DNA of 64,000 nt from positions 434,001 through 498,000 of the forward strand of contig NZ_CP095376.1 of the NCBI RefSeq assembly GCF_023008405.1, read 5' to 3'. The translations under genes were made by a program, and so were the position numbers. Positions 42,242 through 51,427 of this stretch are shown here, one piece after another (positions within the stretch are counted from its first letter, which is position 1; each line of letters starts with the position of its first letter). This DNA is from Amycolatopsis sp. FBCC-B4732 (lineage in GTDB: Bacteria; Actinomycetota; Actinomycetes; Mycobacteriales; Pseudonocardiaceae). Under the pieces are notes generated by a model that had not been told where the DNA came from, did not search any database, and saw nothing but the letters and a program-made list of their open reading frames with translations.

Positions 42242-42397
42242 TCAGGCCACGTGTCGCTCGAAGGCCGCGGTGCTCGAGCCGGTCCGGGATGTGATGAAAG
42301 GGTCGTTCATGTCGCTGCATGCCGTGAAAGGGTCGTTCATGATGTTCGGAGTGTCGCCGGCTGCCGGGATCAGGCCACGTGTCGCTCGAAGGCCGCG
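42242..42397 (-). repeat. 28-bp direct repeat of the hyi-like gene 3' end, flanking two 17-bp repeats
   Basis: The last 28 bp of the hyi-like gene (42370-42397, ending AAFERHVA-stop) occur again, identical, at 42242-42269. The 100 bp between contain two direct copies of TGAAAGGGTCGTTCATG at 42295-42311 and 42325-42341, 30 bp apart. No transposase is present. Confidence 0.8.
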
Positions 42398-43182
42398 ATC
42401 GTCTCGGCCAGTACCTCCGCCCCCGGGCGGGCCCACAGCCGCGCGTTGAACACTTCGACCTCGATCGGCCCCTCGTACCCCGCCGCCTCGACGCAGGTGC
42501 GCAGGTGGCGGTGGTCGATCGGGCCGTTCCCCGGCAGCGCTCGGCCCAGCAGCGGGTCGGGGAGCGGCACCAGGACGTCACACACGTGGAATCCGGCGAT
42601 CCGGCCCGCCGCCGCGGCGATCGACTCCTCGATGCGCGGGTCCCACCAGACATGGAACTCGTCCACGATCACGCCCACCTGCTCGGCCGGGTGCTCGGCC
42701 GCGATCGCCAGTGCCTGGTCCACAGTGGACAGCACCGACCGGTCCGCGCACTGCATCGGGTGCAGCGGCTCCAAGCCGAGCCGCACGCCGCGCTCGCCCG
42801 CGTACGGGGCGAGCTCGCCCACGGCGTCCGCGACGCGCCGGCGGGACGCGGCCAGGTCGTTGCCCGCGATGCCGCCGACCACCAGCACGAGCACGCCGGC
42901 GCCGAGCGCCGCGGCTTCGTCGATCGCCTCGCGGGTCTGGGCCACACCGTCCACAGGGGACCCTTCCGGGGTCACGCCGGTGAAGAACCCGCCGCGGCAC
43001 AGCGAAGAAACCCGGACGCCGTACTCCTTGAGCAGCCGCGCGGTTTCGTCGACGCCGGTTTCCGCGACCTTGTCCCGCCACAGCCCGATCCAGCCGACGC
43101 CCGCCGCCGCGCAGCCCGCCACCGCTTCGGGCAGCGTCCAGGACTTGGTGGTGATCTGGTTGAGGCTGAGCCGCTCGTCCAT
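42370..43182 (-). CDS. Sugar phosphate isomerase/epimerase (hydroxypyruvate-isomerase-like TIM barrel)
   Basis: 270 aa from the ATG sharing bases with the DUF993 stop (TGATG). Xylose-isomerase-like TIM barrel: LNQITTKSWTLPEAV at the N-terminus, GLEPLHPM and VGVIVDEFHVWWDP supply typical metal-binding Glu and Asp/His, and the C-terminal EVEVFNARLW a further Glu. It acts with DUF993 and LacI in what looks like sugar or sugar-acid breakdown. The substrate is unknown; hydroxypyruvate, a keto-sugar or an inosose are possible. The gene end is duplicated downstream. Confidence 0.8.
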   Translation of the reverse strand: MDERLSLNQITTKSWTLPEAVAGCAAAGVGWIGLWRDKVAETGVDETARLLKEYGVRVSSLCRGGFFTGVTPEGSPVDGVAQTREAIDEAAALGAGVLVLVVGGIAGNDLAASRRRVADAVGELAPYAGERGVRLGLEPLHPMQCADRSVLSTVDQALAIAAEHPAEQVGVIVDEFHVWWDPRIEESIAAAAGRIAGFHVCDVLVPLPDPLLGRALPGNGPIDHRHLRTCVEAAGYEGPIEVEVFNARLWARPGAEVLAETIAAFERHVA

Positions 43183-44315
43183 CACGCCACCCCGGCGGCC
43201 AGCAGCAGCGGCCGCATCCGGGCGACGGCCAGGTCGGGGTCGGCCAGCGCGCCCGCCTCGTCGGCCAGGCGCAGCAACGTCGCCAGGTGCGTGATCGTGC
43301 GCGCGGATTCCTGGCCGGCGATCATCCGGAAGTGCTCTTGGTGCCCGTTCAGGTACGCCAGGAAGACGACGCCGGTCTTGTAGTGCCGGGTCGGCGCGCG
43401 GAAGATTTCGCGCGACAGCGGCACGGTCGGGTCGAGCGCGGCGCGGAAGCCGGCCGGGTCGCCGTCGTCCAGCCGGCGCAGCCCCGCCGCGGCCACCGGG
43501 GCGATCGCGTCGAAGATGCCGAGCAGGGCTTCGCTGTGGCCGGCCTCGTCGCCCGCGATGAGTTCGGGGTAGTTGAAGTCGTCGCCGGTGTAGCAGGCGA
43601 CGCCCGCGGGCAGGGCACGTCGGAATTCGGTCTCCACCTCGGCGTCCAGCACCGAGACCTTGACCCCGGCGATCGTGCCGGCGTGCTCGGTGCACAGCGC
43701 CGCCAGCTCGCGGGCGGCCGCGCGGACGTCGTCGTGGCCCCAGTAGCCGGCCAGCGCCGGGTCGAACTGCTCGCCCAGCCAGTGCAGCAGCACCGGGCCG
43801 CCCGCCTCGGACAGCAGTTTCCCGTACGCGGCGTGGTAGTCGTCCGGCCCGGTGGCCGCGGCGGCGAGCGCCCGGCTGGCCATCACGACCGGGAGCGCGC
43901 CCGCGCCGCCGACCAGGTCCAGCTGCTCGCGCCAGGCGTCCACAATGGACGCGACGGTCGCCGGCCCCGGTGGCAGCTGGTCGGTGCCGACGCCGGCGCA
44001 CCACCGCCGTCCGGCCGCGGCCGCGCCGGTGCGCGTCACGAGCTCTCGGGTGGCCGGCCAATCCAGGCCCATCCCGCGCTGCGCGGTGTCCATCGCCTCC
44101 GCGACGCCGAGGCCGCACGACCAGAGGTGCTCGCGGAAGGCGAGTGTCGTGTCCCAGTCGACGGTGTCCGGCTCGGCGGCGAGCGCGTCCGCCACGACGT
44201 GCGCGGCGGCGTAGGCGATCCTCGACGACAGCGGCGTTCCCGCCGGCCCGGGACACGGCGGCCCGGACGGCGTCCAGTCCAGCAGCCCGCCGCCGGGCAC
44301 CGGGAGCACGAGCAT
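43182..44315 (-). CDS. DUF993 family protein (DHDPS/aldolase-like)
   Basis: 377 aa from the ATG at 44315, which has a clear GGAGGT RBS. It matches the DUF993 family, whose fold is related to the dihydrodipicolinate synthase/N-acetylneuraminate lyase barrel; Lys in GTIAGVKVSVLD is a candidate Schiff-base residue, and FRAPTRHYKTGVVFLAYL is a conserved family block. Members commonly occur with a sugar isomerase/epimerase and an oxidoreductase. The reaction is unproven; an aldol/retro-aldol step on a keto-sugar acid is the best guess. A LacI-type palindrome lies 23 bp upstream. Confidence 0.78.
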   Translation of the reverse strand: MLVLPVPGGGLLDWTPSGPPCPGPAGTPLSSRIAYAAAHVVADALAAEPDTVDWDTTLAFREHLWSCGLGVAEAMDTAQRGMGLDWPATRELVTRTGAAAAGRRWCAGVGTDQLPPGPATVASIVDAWREQLDLVGGAGALPVVMASRALAAAATGPDDYHAAYGKLLSEAGGPVLLHWLGEQFDPALAGYWGHDDVRAAARELAALCTEHAGTIAGVKVSVLDAEVETEFRRALPAGVACYTGDDFNYPELIAGDEAGHSEALLGIFDAIAPVAAAGLRRLDDGDPAGFRAALDPTVPLSREIFRAPTRHYKTGVVFLAYLNGHQEHFRMIAGQESARTITHLATLLRLADEAGALADPDLAVARMRPLLLAAGVA

Positions 44316-44337
44316 CGGGGGACCTCCCAGTGACTCA

Positions 44338-44349
44338 GAAAGCGCTTTC
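44338..44349. promoter_or_regulatory. LacI-family operator GAAAGCGCTTTC
   Basis: A perfect 12-bp palindrome with the central AGCGCT typical of LacI-family sites lies between the lacI stop (44399) and the DUF993 start (44315). It is a good site for the adjacent LacI protein to control DUF993 and the hyi-like gene separately from itself. Confidence 0.75.
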
Positions 44350-44398
44350 CCGAATCCACGGTAGGGCCTGCGCCGGAGCACGACAAGGCCCGACCGGG

Positions 44399-45439
44399 TC
44401 AGCGCTTGGGGCGTCCGGTGCTTTCGCGCAGGACGACTTCGCCGGAGAGCCGGACCGTCCGCGGCCGGGTGCCGGCGGAGCCCTTGATCGCCAGGTCCAT
44501 CGCCCGCTCGCCGAGCTCTTCCAGCGGCAGCCGCACGGTGGTCAGCGCCGGGGCGAGGTCGCGGACGACCGGGATGTCGTCGAAGCCGGCCACCGAGATG
44601 TCGCCCGGCACGGAGAGGCCCTCCTCGCGCAACGCCGTCAGCGCGCCGATCGCCATCACGTCGGTGACGGCGAAGACGCAGGTCGGCAGCTTGCGCTTGC
44701 GGCCGGCGAGCAGCTTCTTGGTCGCCTCGTAGCCGCCGTCGCGGGTGAAGGCGGCCTCGACGACGTCGTCCTCGCGCAACGTGATGCCGTGCGCGGCGAG
44801 CCCGTCGCTGAACCCGGCCAGCCGGTCGATGACCGTGCTCAGCTGCCGCGGACCCGCGAGCACCGCGAACCGCTTGTGGCCGAGGCCGACGAGCGCGTCG
44901 GCCAGCGCCGCCGCGCCGCCCTTGTTGTCCGGCTGCACGGTGTCGATCTTGAGCCCGCGGTGGCGGCTGACCGCCGCGACCTGCCCGCCGCCGCGGCGGT
45001 AGGGCTCGAGCTCGGCGGCCATCGCGCGTTCCCACGTCCGGTCCTCGAACGCCGAGCCGATCAGCAGGATCGCCGCGGCCCGCTGCGCGCGCAGCGTCGA
45101 GACGTAGGCGACCTCGCGATCGGGGTCGCGGAACGTGCCGGCCAGCATCACGAGCAGCCCGTTGTCGGTCGCCACCCGCATCACGCCGCCGGCGATCGCG
45201 GCGAAGTAGGGGTCGCTGACGTCGTGGCAGATCACGCCGACCGTGCGGTGCGTGCCGCCGGCGAGGGCCTGCGCGTGCGCGTTCGGGGCGTAGGCCAGCT
45301 CGGCCGCGGCGGCGGACACCCGCTCCCGCAGGTCGGCGCGGACGGACGCGGTGCCGTTGAGCACCCGCGACGCCGTCGCGAGCGAGACGTTCGCGCTGCG
45401 TGCCACGTCTTCCAGTGTCACGTGCGGCCGGGCCTTCAT
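44399..45439 (-). CDS. LacI-family transcriptional repressor
   Basis: 346 aa from the ATG at 45439. The HTH VTLEDVARSANVSLATASRVLNGTASV and the hinge YAPNAHAQALAGG are standard LacI, followed by a periplasmic-binding-like core (VGVICHDVSDPYFAAIAGG; SVAGFDDIPVV). It is located directly upstream of DUF993 and the hyi-like gene on the same strand, with the GAAAGCGCTTTC site between. The effector should be the sugar that the module degrades, unknown. Confidence 0.92.
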   Translation of the reverse strand: MKARPHVTLEDVARSANVSLATASRVLNGTASVRADLRERVSAAAAELAYAPNAHAQALAGGTHRTVGVICHDVSDPYFAAIAGGVMRVATDNGLLVMLAGTFRDPDREVAYVSTLRAQRAAAILLIGSAFEDRTWERAMAAELEPYRRGGGQVAAVSRHRGLKIDTVQPDNKGGAAALADALVGLGHKRFAVLAGPRQLSTVIDRLAGFSDGLAAHGITLREDDVVEAAFTRDGGYEATKKLLAGRKRKLPTCVFAVTDVMAIGALTALREEGLSVPGDISVAGFDDIPVVRDLAPALTTVRLPLEELGERAMDLAIKGSAGTRPRTVRLSGEVVLRESTGRPKR

Positions 45440-45655
45440 GGCTGGCTCCTCCAAGATCGGTTTCGGGTGTCTCCGCGTGCTCGGTCGGTGCAATCTACTG
45501 GGAGGAGGGTGTCTCCGGAGAAGCCGCTGCTCGGGGGACCTGACCCATTCGAGTGAAACCGGCGGGGAAGATCCGCCGCGTCACGTGTGTTGCAAACAAG
45601 GAGAACCTTCAAGTGGTGAGCCCGCCACTGCCGATGATCGCGAAAGGAACCACGC

Positions 45656-46060
45656 ATGCTGTTCGGTGACGAGCACGTCCGCCGCTACGAGGAGACCGAC
45701 GGGGAGGTCGGGCACGAGTGGAAGGAAGGCGTCCCGACGCTCGTGCTGACCACGAAGGGCCGCAAGACCGGCCAGGAGCGCAAGTTCGCCCTGATCTACC
45801 AGGAAGTCGACGGAAACCCGGTGATCGTGGCCTCCAAGGGCGGCGCGCCGAACCACCCCGGCTGGTACTTCAACCTCGTCGAGACCCCCGAGGTCGGCGT
45901 CCAGGTCAAGGCGGACAAGTTCACCGCGACCGCCCGCACGGCCGAGGGCGAGGAGCGCGCGAAGCTGTGGGAGAAGCTGGCCGCCGTCTGGCCGGACTAC
46001 AACGAGTACGCGAAGAAGACCGACCGTGAGATCCCGGTGGTCGTGCTCGAACGCCGGTGA
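45656..46060 (+). CDS. Deazaflavin (F420)-dependent nitroreductase family protein (Ddn-like)
   Basis: 134 aa, RBS AAAGGAA. The split-barrel sequence VPTLVLTTKGRKTGQERKFALIYQ, ASKGGAPNHPGWYFNLVETPEV and WEKLAAVWPDYNEYAKKTDREIPV is the diagnostic pattern of the Ddn/FDOR-A family, which uses reduced F420 to reduce quinones or nitro compounds. The KGGAPNHPGWYFNL block binds F420. It stands alone; the 216 bp upstream (45440-45655) show no other gene. Exact substrate unknown, quinone detoxification likely. Confidence 0.88.
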   Translation: MLFGDEHVRRYEETDGEVGHEWKEGVPTLVLTTKGRKTGQERKFALIYQEVDGNPVIVASKGGAPNHPGWYFNLVETPEVGVQVKADKFTATARTAEGEERAKLWEKLAAVWPDYNEYAKKTDREIPVVVLERR

Positions 46061-46128
46061 AATCGTTGCTGTGATCTGCGCCGCGTTCGGCGCGCGCCGG
46101 GGCCGAACCGGGCGGTCGTGGGCTACGA

Positions 46129-46902
46129 ATGACACTCATGAACGACCGCTGGACCGCCCTGGACCTCGAGGGTGAGCTGCTCACCCGACGCCAGATGATC
46201 GCCTACGGCCGGCGCTTCGCCCGCGCCGGCCGTGGCGCCTGGTACAGCTTCGCGATCGAGGTGGTCTGGCAGTTCCTCGCCCAGACCACCCGCTTCCGCG
46301 TGCGAGGCTCCCGCCACATCCCGAAGACCGGCGGCGTGCTGGTGGCGTCGAACCACCTGTCCTTCGCCGACCCGACGACGCTCACCGCGTTCTGCCTCGC
46401 CGCCGGCCGCGTGCCGCGCTACCTGGCGAAGGCGTCGCTGTGGAACCTGCCGGTGGTCGGCCGCGTGATGCGCTCGGGCCGCCACATCCCGGTCTACCGC
46501 GGCGCGGCGACGGCCGCGGAGGCCTACCGCGACCTGGTGGCGTCCGTGCGGGCGGGCGAGTGCGTGGCGGTCTTTCCGGAGGGCACGTTCTCGAAGGACC
46601 CGGACGGCTGGCCGATGCGCGGCAAGACCGGCCTAGTCCGGGCCGCGCTGGAGACCGGCGCGCCGGTGATCCCGGTGGCCAACTGGGGCACCCACCACCT
46701 GCTGCCGTCGACCGCGTGGTTCCCCCGCGGGCTGCCGCGCAAGACCGTCGAGCTGGTCGCCGGGCCGCCGGTCGACCTGTCCGACCTGCGCGACCGGCCG
46801 CTCACCCGCGAGGTGCTGGAGGAGGCGACGGCTCGCATCATGGGCGAGGTGACGACCCTGCTGGAGTCCATCCGCGGTGAGCGGCGGCCGCTCGCGGCCT
46901 GA
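46129..46902 (+). CDS. Lysophospholipid acyltransferase (PlsC-like)
   Basis: 257 aa from the ATG at 46129; the ATG three codons later is a possible alternative. The catalytic H-x4-D motif is SNHLSFAD, and the second acyltransferase block is [13 protein letters not shown]. It would acylate lysophosphatidic acid or another lysolipid at the membrane; one hydrophobic segment ([12 protein letters not shown] region) may anchor it. It sits 68 bp after the Ddn-like gene and 49 bp before lpd, probably transcribed on its own. Confidence 0.88.
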   Translation: MTLMNDRWTALDLEGELLTRRQMIAYGRRFARAGRGAWYSFAIEVVWQFLAQTTRFRVRGSRHIPKTGGVLVASNHLSFADPTTLTAFCLAAGRVPRYLAKASLWNLPVVGRVMRSGRHIPVYRGAATAAEAYRDLVASVRAGECVAVFPEGTFSKDPDGWPMRGKTGLVRAALETGAPVIPVANWGTHHLLPSTAWFPRGLPRKTVELVAGPPVDLSDLRDRPLTREVLEEATARIMGEVTTLLESIRGERRPLAA

Positions 46903-46951
46903 GGTCCGCGTCACCCCGCCCGGTCCTGCCCGTAGGGGTAGTTTCTGGTGT

Positions 46952-48343
46952 ATGAGTGCACAACACTTTGATGTCGTCGTGCTGGGGGCCGGGGTCGGCG
47001 GTTACGTCGCGGGGATCCGCGCGACGCAGCTGGGGCTCAGCGTCGCGGTGGTCGAGGAGAAGTACTGGGGCGGGGTCTGCCTGAACGTCGGGTGCATCCC
47101 GTCGAAGGCTCTCCTGCGCAACGCCGAACTGGCGCACGTGGTGACGCAGGAGGCCGCGGCGTTCGGGATTTCGTCCGACAGCCCGATCCGGGTCGACTAC
47201 ACGGCTGCTTACGAGCGGAGCCGGAAGGTCGCCGACGGGCGCGTCAAGGGCGTGCACTTCTTGATGAAGAAGAACAAGATTACCGAGTTCGACGGGCACG
47301 GGACGTTCCTCGACGATCACACGCTCGAGGTGAACGGCTCGCAGATCACCTTCGAGCACTGCATCATCGCCACTGGGGCGACCACCCGATTGCTGCCGGG
47401 GACTTCGCGTAGCTCGCGGGTCGTGACGTACGAAGAGCAGATCCTGTCCAGTGAGCTGCCTTCGAGCATCATCATCGCCGGGGCTGGCGCGATCGGCGTC
47501 GAGTTCGCCTACGTGCTGCACAACTACGGCGTCGACGTCACGATCGTCGAGTTCCTCGATCGGATGGTGCCGTTGGAGGACGCCGACGTGTCGGCTGAGC
47601 TCCTCCGGCGGTATCGCAAGCTCGGGATCAAGGTGCTGACGTCGACCCGGGTGGAGTCGATCGACGATTCGGGTTCTTCGGTCGAGGTGACTGTTTCGTC
47701 CGAGAAGGACGGGCGGCGGGTCCTCACCGCGGACAAGGTGCTGCAGGCGATCGGGTTCCAGCCCCGGGTCGAGGGGTACGGGCTGGACAAGACGGGTGTC
47801 GCGCTGACCGAGCGCGGGGCCATCGCCATCGATGGGCGTGGGCGGACGAACGTGCCGCACATCTTCGCCATCGGTGATGTGACGGCGAAGTTGATGCTGG
47901 CGCACGCGTCGGAGTCGATGGGGGTGGTGGCCGCGGAGACCATCGCCGGTGCGGAGACGATGGAGCTCGACTTCCCGATGATCCCGCGGGCGACCTACTG
48001 CCAGCCGCAGATCGCCAGTTTCGGGTGGACCGAGGCGCAGGCCCGGGAGAAAGGGTTTGACGTCCGGGTGGCCAAGTTCCCCTTCACGGCCAACGGGAAG
48101 GCTCAGGGGCTGGGCGATGCCGGTGGGTTCGTGAAGCTGATCAGTGATGGTGAGCACGGGGAGCTGATCGGCGGGCATCTCATCGGGCCGGATGTCACCG
48201 AGTTGCTGCCGGAGCTCACTTTGGCTCAGCAGTGGGATTTGACTGTTCATGAGGTGGCTCGGAATGTGCACGCGCACCCGACGCTGGGGGAAGCGGTGAA
48301 GGAAGCTGTTCATGGGCTTGCTGGGCACATGATCAATATGTGA
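46952..48343 (+). CDS. lpdA: Dihydrolipoyl dehydrogenase
   Basis: 463 aa FAD enzyme (E3 of 2-oxo acid dehydrogenase complexes). It has the FAD GAGVGG motif, the redox disulfide Cys43/Cys48 in [13 protein letters not shown], the NAD motif [11 protein letters not shown], the second FAD motif FAIGDV, and the catalytic His-Glu pair in HAHPTLGE (about 440-447). All are intact. Codon use in roughly the last 150 codons is looser than in neighbouring genes (TTG, GTT, GAT, CAT, GCT are common). The upstream GTAGTTT just before the ATG suggests a leaderless or short-leader transcript. Confidence 0.93.
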   Translation: MSAQHFDVVVLGAGVGGYVAGIRATQLGLSVAVVEEKYWGGVCLNVGCIPSKALLRNAELAHVVTQEAAAFGISSDSPIRVDYTAAYERSRKVADGRVKGVHFLMKKNKITEFDGHGTFLDDHTLEVNGSQITFEHCIIATGATTRLLPGTSRSSRVVTYEEQILSSELPSSIIIAGAGAIGVEFAYVLHNYGVDVTIVEFLDRMVPLEDADVSAELLRRYRKLGIKVLTSTRVESIDDSGSSVEVTVSSEKDGRRVLTADKVLQAIGFQPRVEGYGLDKTGVALTERGAIAIDGRGRTNVPHIFAIGDVTAKLMLAHASESMGVVAAETIAGAETMELDFPMIPRATYCQPQIASFGWTEAQAREKGFDVRVAKFPFTANGKAQGLGDAGGFVKLISDGEHGELIGGHLIGPDVTELLPELTLAQQWDLTVHEVARNVHAHPTLGEAVKEAVHGLAGHMINM

Positions 48344-48421
48344 TTTCTTTCGCCCCGGTTTTTCATTGTCACTACGGCCGGCGGCTTCGGATCGGGGCCG
48401 CGGGGTCCGGGCGGGGGTGTG

Positions 48422-48705
48422 GTGGCGTCGGAGCGGCTGCGGGAGTTCCTGGGGCGGAACGAAATCCTCGTCGAGGTGCTGGGGCTCCGATCTGAGCTGG
48501 GAGGGTGAGGACCGGGTCATCCGGGCCGCCGCCGAGGTCCGGCTCGAACCCGACGGCAGCTGGCACTTCTACGCTCCCCACGGGCTCGATGACCTCTTCG
48601 CGATGGTCGTGCGGCCGAATCCCGTGCTTGCCCCCTGCGAGGCTTTCGAACGGAAGGCTGCTCGGTGGCGGAGCCGGTGGCCCGAAATCGTTCTCATGTT
48701 TTCTG
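48422..48705 (+). pseudogene. Remnant of a nucleotidyltransferase-family (COG3575-type) gene with internal deletions
   Basis: Frame 2 from 48422 reads ERLREFLGRNEILVEVLG, like the N-terminus of this family, and stops at 48506. From about 48495 frame 3 reads DLSWEGEDRVIRAA (a mid-protein block) and jumps directly to RLEPDGSWHFYAPHGLDDLF, VVRPNPVLAP and KAARWRSRWPEI (the C-terminal block). So two interior pieces and the reading frame are lost. The gene is dead; the family call is from remembered conserved blocks and is moderately sure. Confidence 0.55.
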
Positions 48706-48760
48706 GTCGTTCCAGGATGTGGACGTCCTTGCGATCCAGACTTTGGTCGGTGGTTCCTCG

Positions 48761-48809
48761 CTCGGTCACTCCTTAGATTCTCCCCATTACACCCGGTCGA
48801 GTGACCGAG
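48761..48809. promoter_or_regulatory. Inverted repeat CTCGGTCACTC-N27-GAGTGACCGAG before the S8 peptidase
   Basis: Perfect 11-bp arms flank TAGATT, a -10-like box at 48774-48779. It may be a paired operator around the promoter or a leader hairpin of the peptidase transcript; start codon 48828 follows 19 bp later. Confidence 0.5.
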
Positions 48810-48827
48810 GATCACAGGGAGACATCG

Positions 48828-50732
48828 ATGGTGAGATTCAGCCGGGTTGCCGCGCACGCGGCTCCGCTGACGGTCGGCGCGTTGCTGCTGACGACGGGCG
48901 TCTCGGCAGCGCAGCCGTCCACGGTGGACGCGGCTGCCGCGCGCACCGAGGCCGGGATCAGTGCCCTGCAGAGCATCAAGAAGAGCCTGAGCCCCGCGGA
49001 GCGCAAGCAATCGAGCCAGCTGGTCGTCGAGAAGCGGTTGCGGGCTGACCGATCGCTCGCCGCGAAGCTGCCCGACTACCGCTCCGGCGTCGGGGTCAGT
49101 GGGGCCGGCACCGTCGCGATCGACATCGCTGCCCACGGCAACGGCGTCGCCGACGCCGTGCGGGCGGCCGGTGGCACCGTGCGTTACACCGCACCGGACG
49201 GGGCGGTCCGGGCCGATTTGCCGCTGTCCGCTGTGGACACCATCGCCGGGCGTGGCGACGTCGCCGAGGTGAAGCCCGCCGCGCAGGCCACCACCTGGAG
49301 CGAGCCCGGCAACCGCGATCTGCGGCAGGCTGTCGCCGCGCAGGCTGCCGCCGCGACCCAGGTGTCCGAAGGGGACAAAGCGCACGGTGCCGACGCCGCC
49401 CGTACGACCTACGGGGTGAGCGGGTCCGGCACCAAGGTGTGCGTGCTCTCCGACGGCGTCGACTCGCTCGCGAAGTCGCAGAGCGCCGGTGAACTGCCCG
49501 CCGTGGACGTGCTGTCCGGGCAGAAGGGCAGCGGCGACGAGGGCACCGCGATGCTCGAGATCATCCACGACCTCGCGCCGAACGCGACCCTCGGCTTCGC
49601 CACCGCGTTCACCAGCGAAGCCAGCTTCGCCGCGAACATCCGCGCGCTGCGCACCACCGGCAAGTGCCAGATCATCGTCGACGACGTCTCTTACTTCGAC
49701 GAGTCGCCGTTCCAGGACACGCAGGTCGCGCAGGCGGTCAACGACGTGACCGCGGCCGGCGTCCTGTACTTCTCCTCGGCCGGCAACTCCGGCAACGCGA
49801 CCGACGGCACCAGCGGGTACTACGAAGGCGACTTCCGCGCGTCCCCGACGAAGATCAGCGGCGTCACCGGGACCCCGCACGACTTCGACCCGAGCAGCAC
49901 CACGCAGAACTTCGACGCGCTTTCGGCCGGCTCGCTCGGCAAGCCGGTGACGCTGTTCTGGTCCGACCCGTGGGGCAAGTCCGCCAACGACTACGACCTG
50001 TTCATCCTGAACTCGGCGGGCAGCGTCGTGGCCTCCAGCGAGAACGGCCAGTCCGGCTCGCAGAACCCGTACGAGATCGCGAACGTGCCGGCCACCGGCT
50101 CGGGCTACAAGGTCGCGGTCGTCAAGTACAGCGGCGCCGACCGGTTCATCGCGCTGAACGTCATCCGCGGCCGCTTCGTGGCCTCGGGCTCGCTGAAAGC
50201 GTTCAGCACCAACGGTGTCACGAATGGCCACTCGGCGGCGGCGAACGCCTTCAGCGTCGCGGCGGCCCCGGCCGGACCGGCGTTCGGCCGTCCGCTGGAG
50301 ACCGGTGACCCGGCCAACCCGGCCGGCCCGTACCCGGGCCTGTTCAGCGCGTCGAGCAAGTGGGAGCGCTTCTCCTCCGACGGCAAGCGCAAGCTCTTCT
50401 ACAACGCCGACGGCACGGCGATCACCCCGGGCAACGTCTCCTCGACCGGCGGCACGACCCGGAACAAGCCGGACATCACGGCGGCGGACGGCGTGGCGAC
50501 CTCGGTGACCGGCTTCCAGCCGTTCTTCGGGACGTCGGCGGCGGCCCCGCACGCGGCGGCGATCGCGGCCCTGCTGCTCTCGGGCAAGCCGACGGCGACC
50601 CCGGCGCAGATCCGCTCGGCGCTGGTGTCCTCGGCGATCGACCTGGGCGCGCCCGGCTTCGACACGGTGACCGGCACCGGCGTGATCATGGCCGGCCCGG
50701 CCCTGGCCGCGCTGGGTGTCCAGCCCAAGTAA
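48828..50732 (+). CDS. Secreted S8-like peptidase with Glu in place of the catalytic His
   Basis: 634 aa. The ATG at 48828 has GGGAG seven bases upstream; a Sec signal peptide covers about 1-28. The subtilase core shows Asp209 (VCVLSDG), the oxyanion Asn320 (SAGNSGN) and Ser570 ([10 protein letters not shown]). The H-G-T box, however, reads [16 protein letters not shown], with Glu238 where His is expected. A beta-sandwich resembling a PPC domain (about 377-450) is inserted between Asn and Ser. Whether it works by a Ser-Glu-Asp triad as in sedolisins or is inactive is open. Confidence 0.82.
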   Translation: MVRFSRVAAHAAPLTVGALLLTTGVSAAQPSTVDAAAARTEAGISALQSIKKSLSPAERKQSSQLVVEKRLRADRSLAAKLPDYRSGVGVSGAGTVAIDIAAHGNGVADAVRAAGGTVRYTAPDGAVRADLPLSAVDTIAGRGDVAEVKPAAQATTWSEPGNRDLRQAVAAQAAAATQVSEGDKAHGADAARTTYGVSGSGTKVCVLSDGVDSLAKSQSAGELPAVDVLSGQKGSGDEGTAMLEIIHDLAPNATLGFATAFTSEASFAANIRALRTTGKCQIIVDDVSYFDESPFQDTQVAQAVNDVTAAGVLYFSSAGNSGNATDGTSGYYEGDFRASPTKISGVTGTPHDFDPSSTTQNFDALSAGSLGKPVTLFWSDPWGKSANDYDLFILNSAGSVVASSENGQSGSQNPYEIANVPATGSGYKVAVVKYSGADRFIALNVIRGRFVASGSLKAFSTNGVTNGHSAAANAFSVAAAPAGPAFGRPLETGDPANPAGPYPGLFSASSKWERFSSDGKRKLFYNADGTAITPGNVSSTGGTTRNKPDITAADGVATSVTGFQPFFGTSAAAPHAAAIAALLLSGKPTATPAQIRSALVSSAIDLGAPGFDTVTGTGVIMAGPALAALGVQPK

Positions 50733-50739
50733 GCACCGA

Positions 50740-50777
50740 ACTCAGCGGGGCCCGGCGCGCGCCGGGCCCCGCTGAGT
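50740..50777. terminator. 38-nt perfect palindrome followed by CATTTT
   Basis: 19-bp arms ACTCAGCGGGGCCCGGCGC and complement with no loop, between the peptidase stop (50732) and the convergent methyltransferase stop (50777). It is a bidirectional terminator; the plus side has a short T-run. Confidence 0.85.
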
Positions 50778-51406
50778 CATTTTCCGGTGACCAGCAGGTG
50801 GAAGCGGAACGGGCCGCGCTCGATCCGTTCGTGCCGGAGCAGGCCCAGTCCCGCCGCGGCCAACGCCGCTTCGAGTTCGGCCACCGGGCGGAGCCGGAAG
50901 CCGTTGTCCGTCAGCATCCGGGCCCGCCCCATCAGATCCGGGTCGCCGACGCCCAGCACGAACCGGCCACCGGGCGCGAGGACGCGCGCGACTTCCGCGA
51001 AGGCCCGCTCGAGGTCGTCCACGAAGTAGACCGTGTTGGTCGTGACGATCGCGTCGACCGTGCCGTCCGCCAGGGGCAGGGCGGTCATCGGACCCTCGGA
51101 CAGCACCAGCCGCCCCGCCGCGATCTCCCGCCGGAAGGTCGTGCCCGCCCGGGCGAGCATGGTCTTCGAAATCTCGACGCCCTGCACCGTGGCGGTTTTC
51201 CGCAGCAGCAGGCCGAGGCCCAGCCCGCCGCCGAACCCGATGTCGAGCGCGGATTCGTCGCCGGACAGCTCCAGCGCGTCGACCGCCTTCACCACCGCCT
51301 CGCGGTTCCGGCGGTTCAGCATCGCGCCGACGACCCGGCCCCGCAGGCCGCTAGGGTGGCCGAGTTGCCGGGCCAGCCCGGCTTGGAAACCCTCGCGAAG
51401 TCCCAT
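50777..51406 (-). CDS. Class I SAM-dependent methyltransferase
   Basis: 209 aa. The SAM-binding motif I is [16 protein letters not shown], motif II-like [21 protein letters not shown], and [25 protein letters not shown] is the motif III region, all of the UbiE/MenG-like Methyltransf_11 type. No neighbour suggests the substrate. It is divergent from the SDR at 51428, with only 21 bp between start codons, so the two may share a promoter region. Confidence 0.85.
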   Translation of the reverse strand: MGLREGFQAGLARQLGHPSGLRGRVVGAMLNRRNREAVVKAVDALELSGDESALDIGFGGGLGLGLLLRKTATVQGVEISKTMLARAGTTFRREIAAGRLVLSEGPMTALPLADGTVDAIVTTNTVYFVDDLERAFAEVARVLAPGGRFVLGVGDPDLMGRARMLTDNGFRLRPVAELEAALAAAGLGLLRHERIERGPFRFHLLVTGK

Positions 51407-51427
51407 GCGCGCAGTCTAGGAGCAGTG

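Noticed and set aside
42242..42397. Insertion sequence
   Set aside because: The 100-bp insert has no transposase and no terminal inverted repeats.
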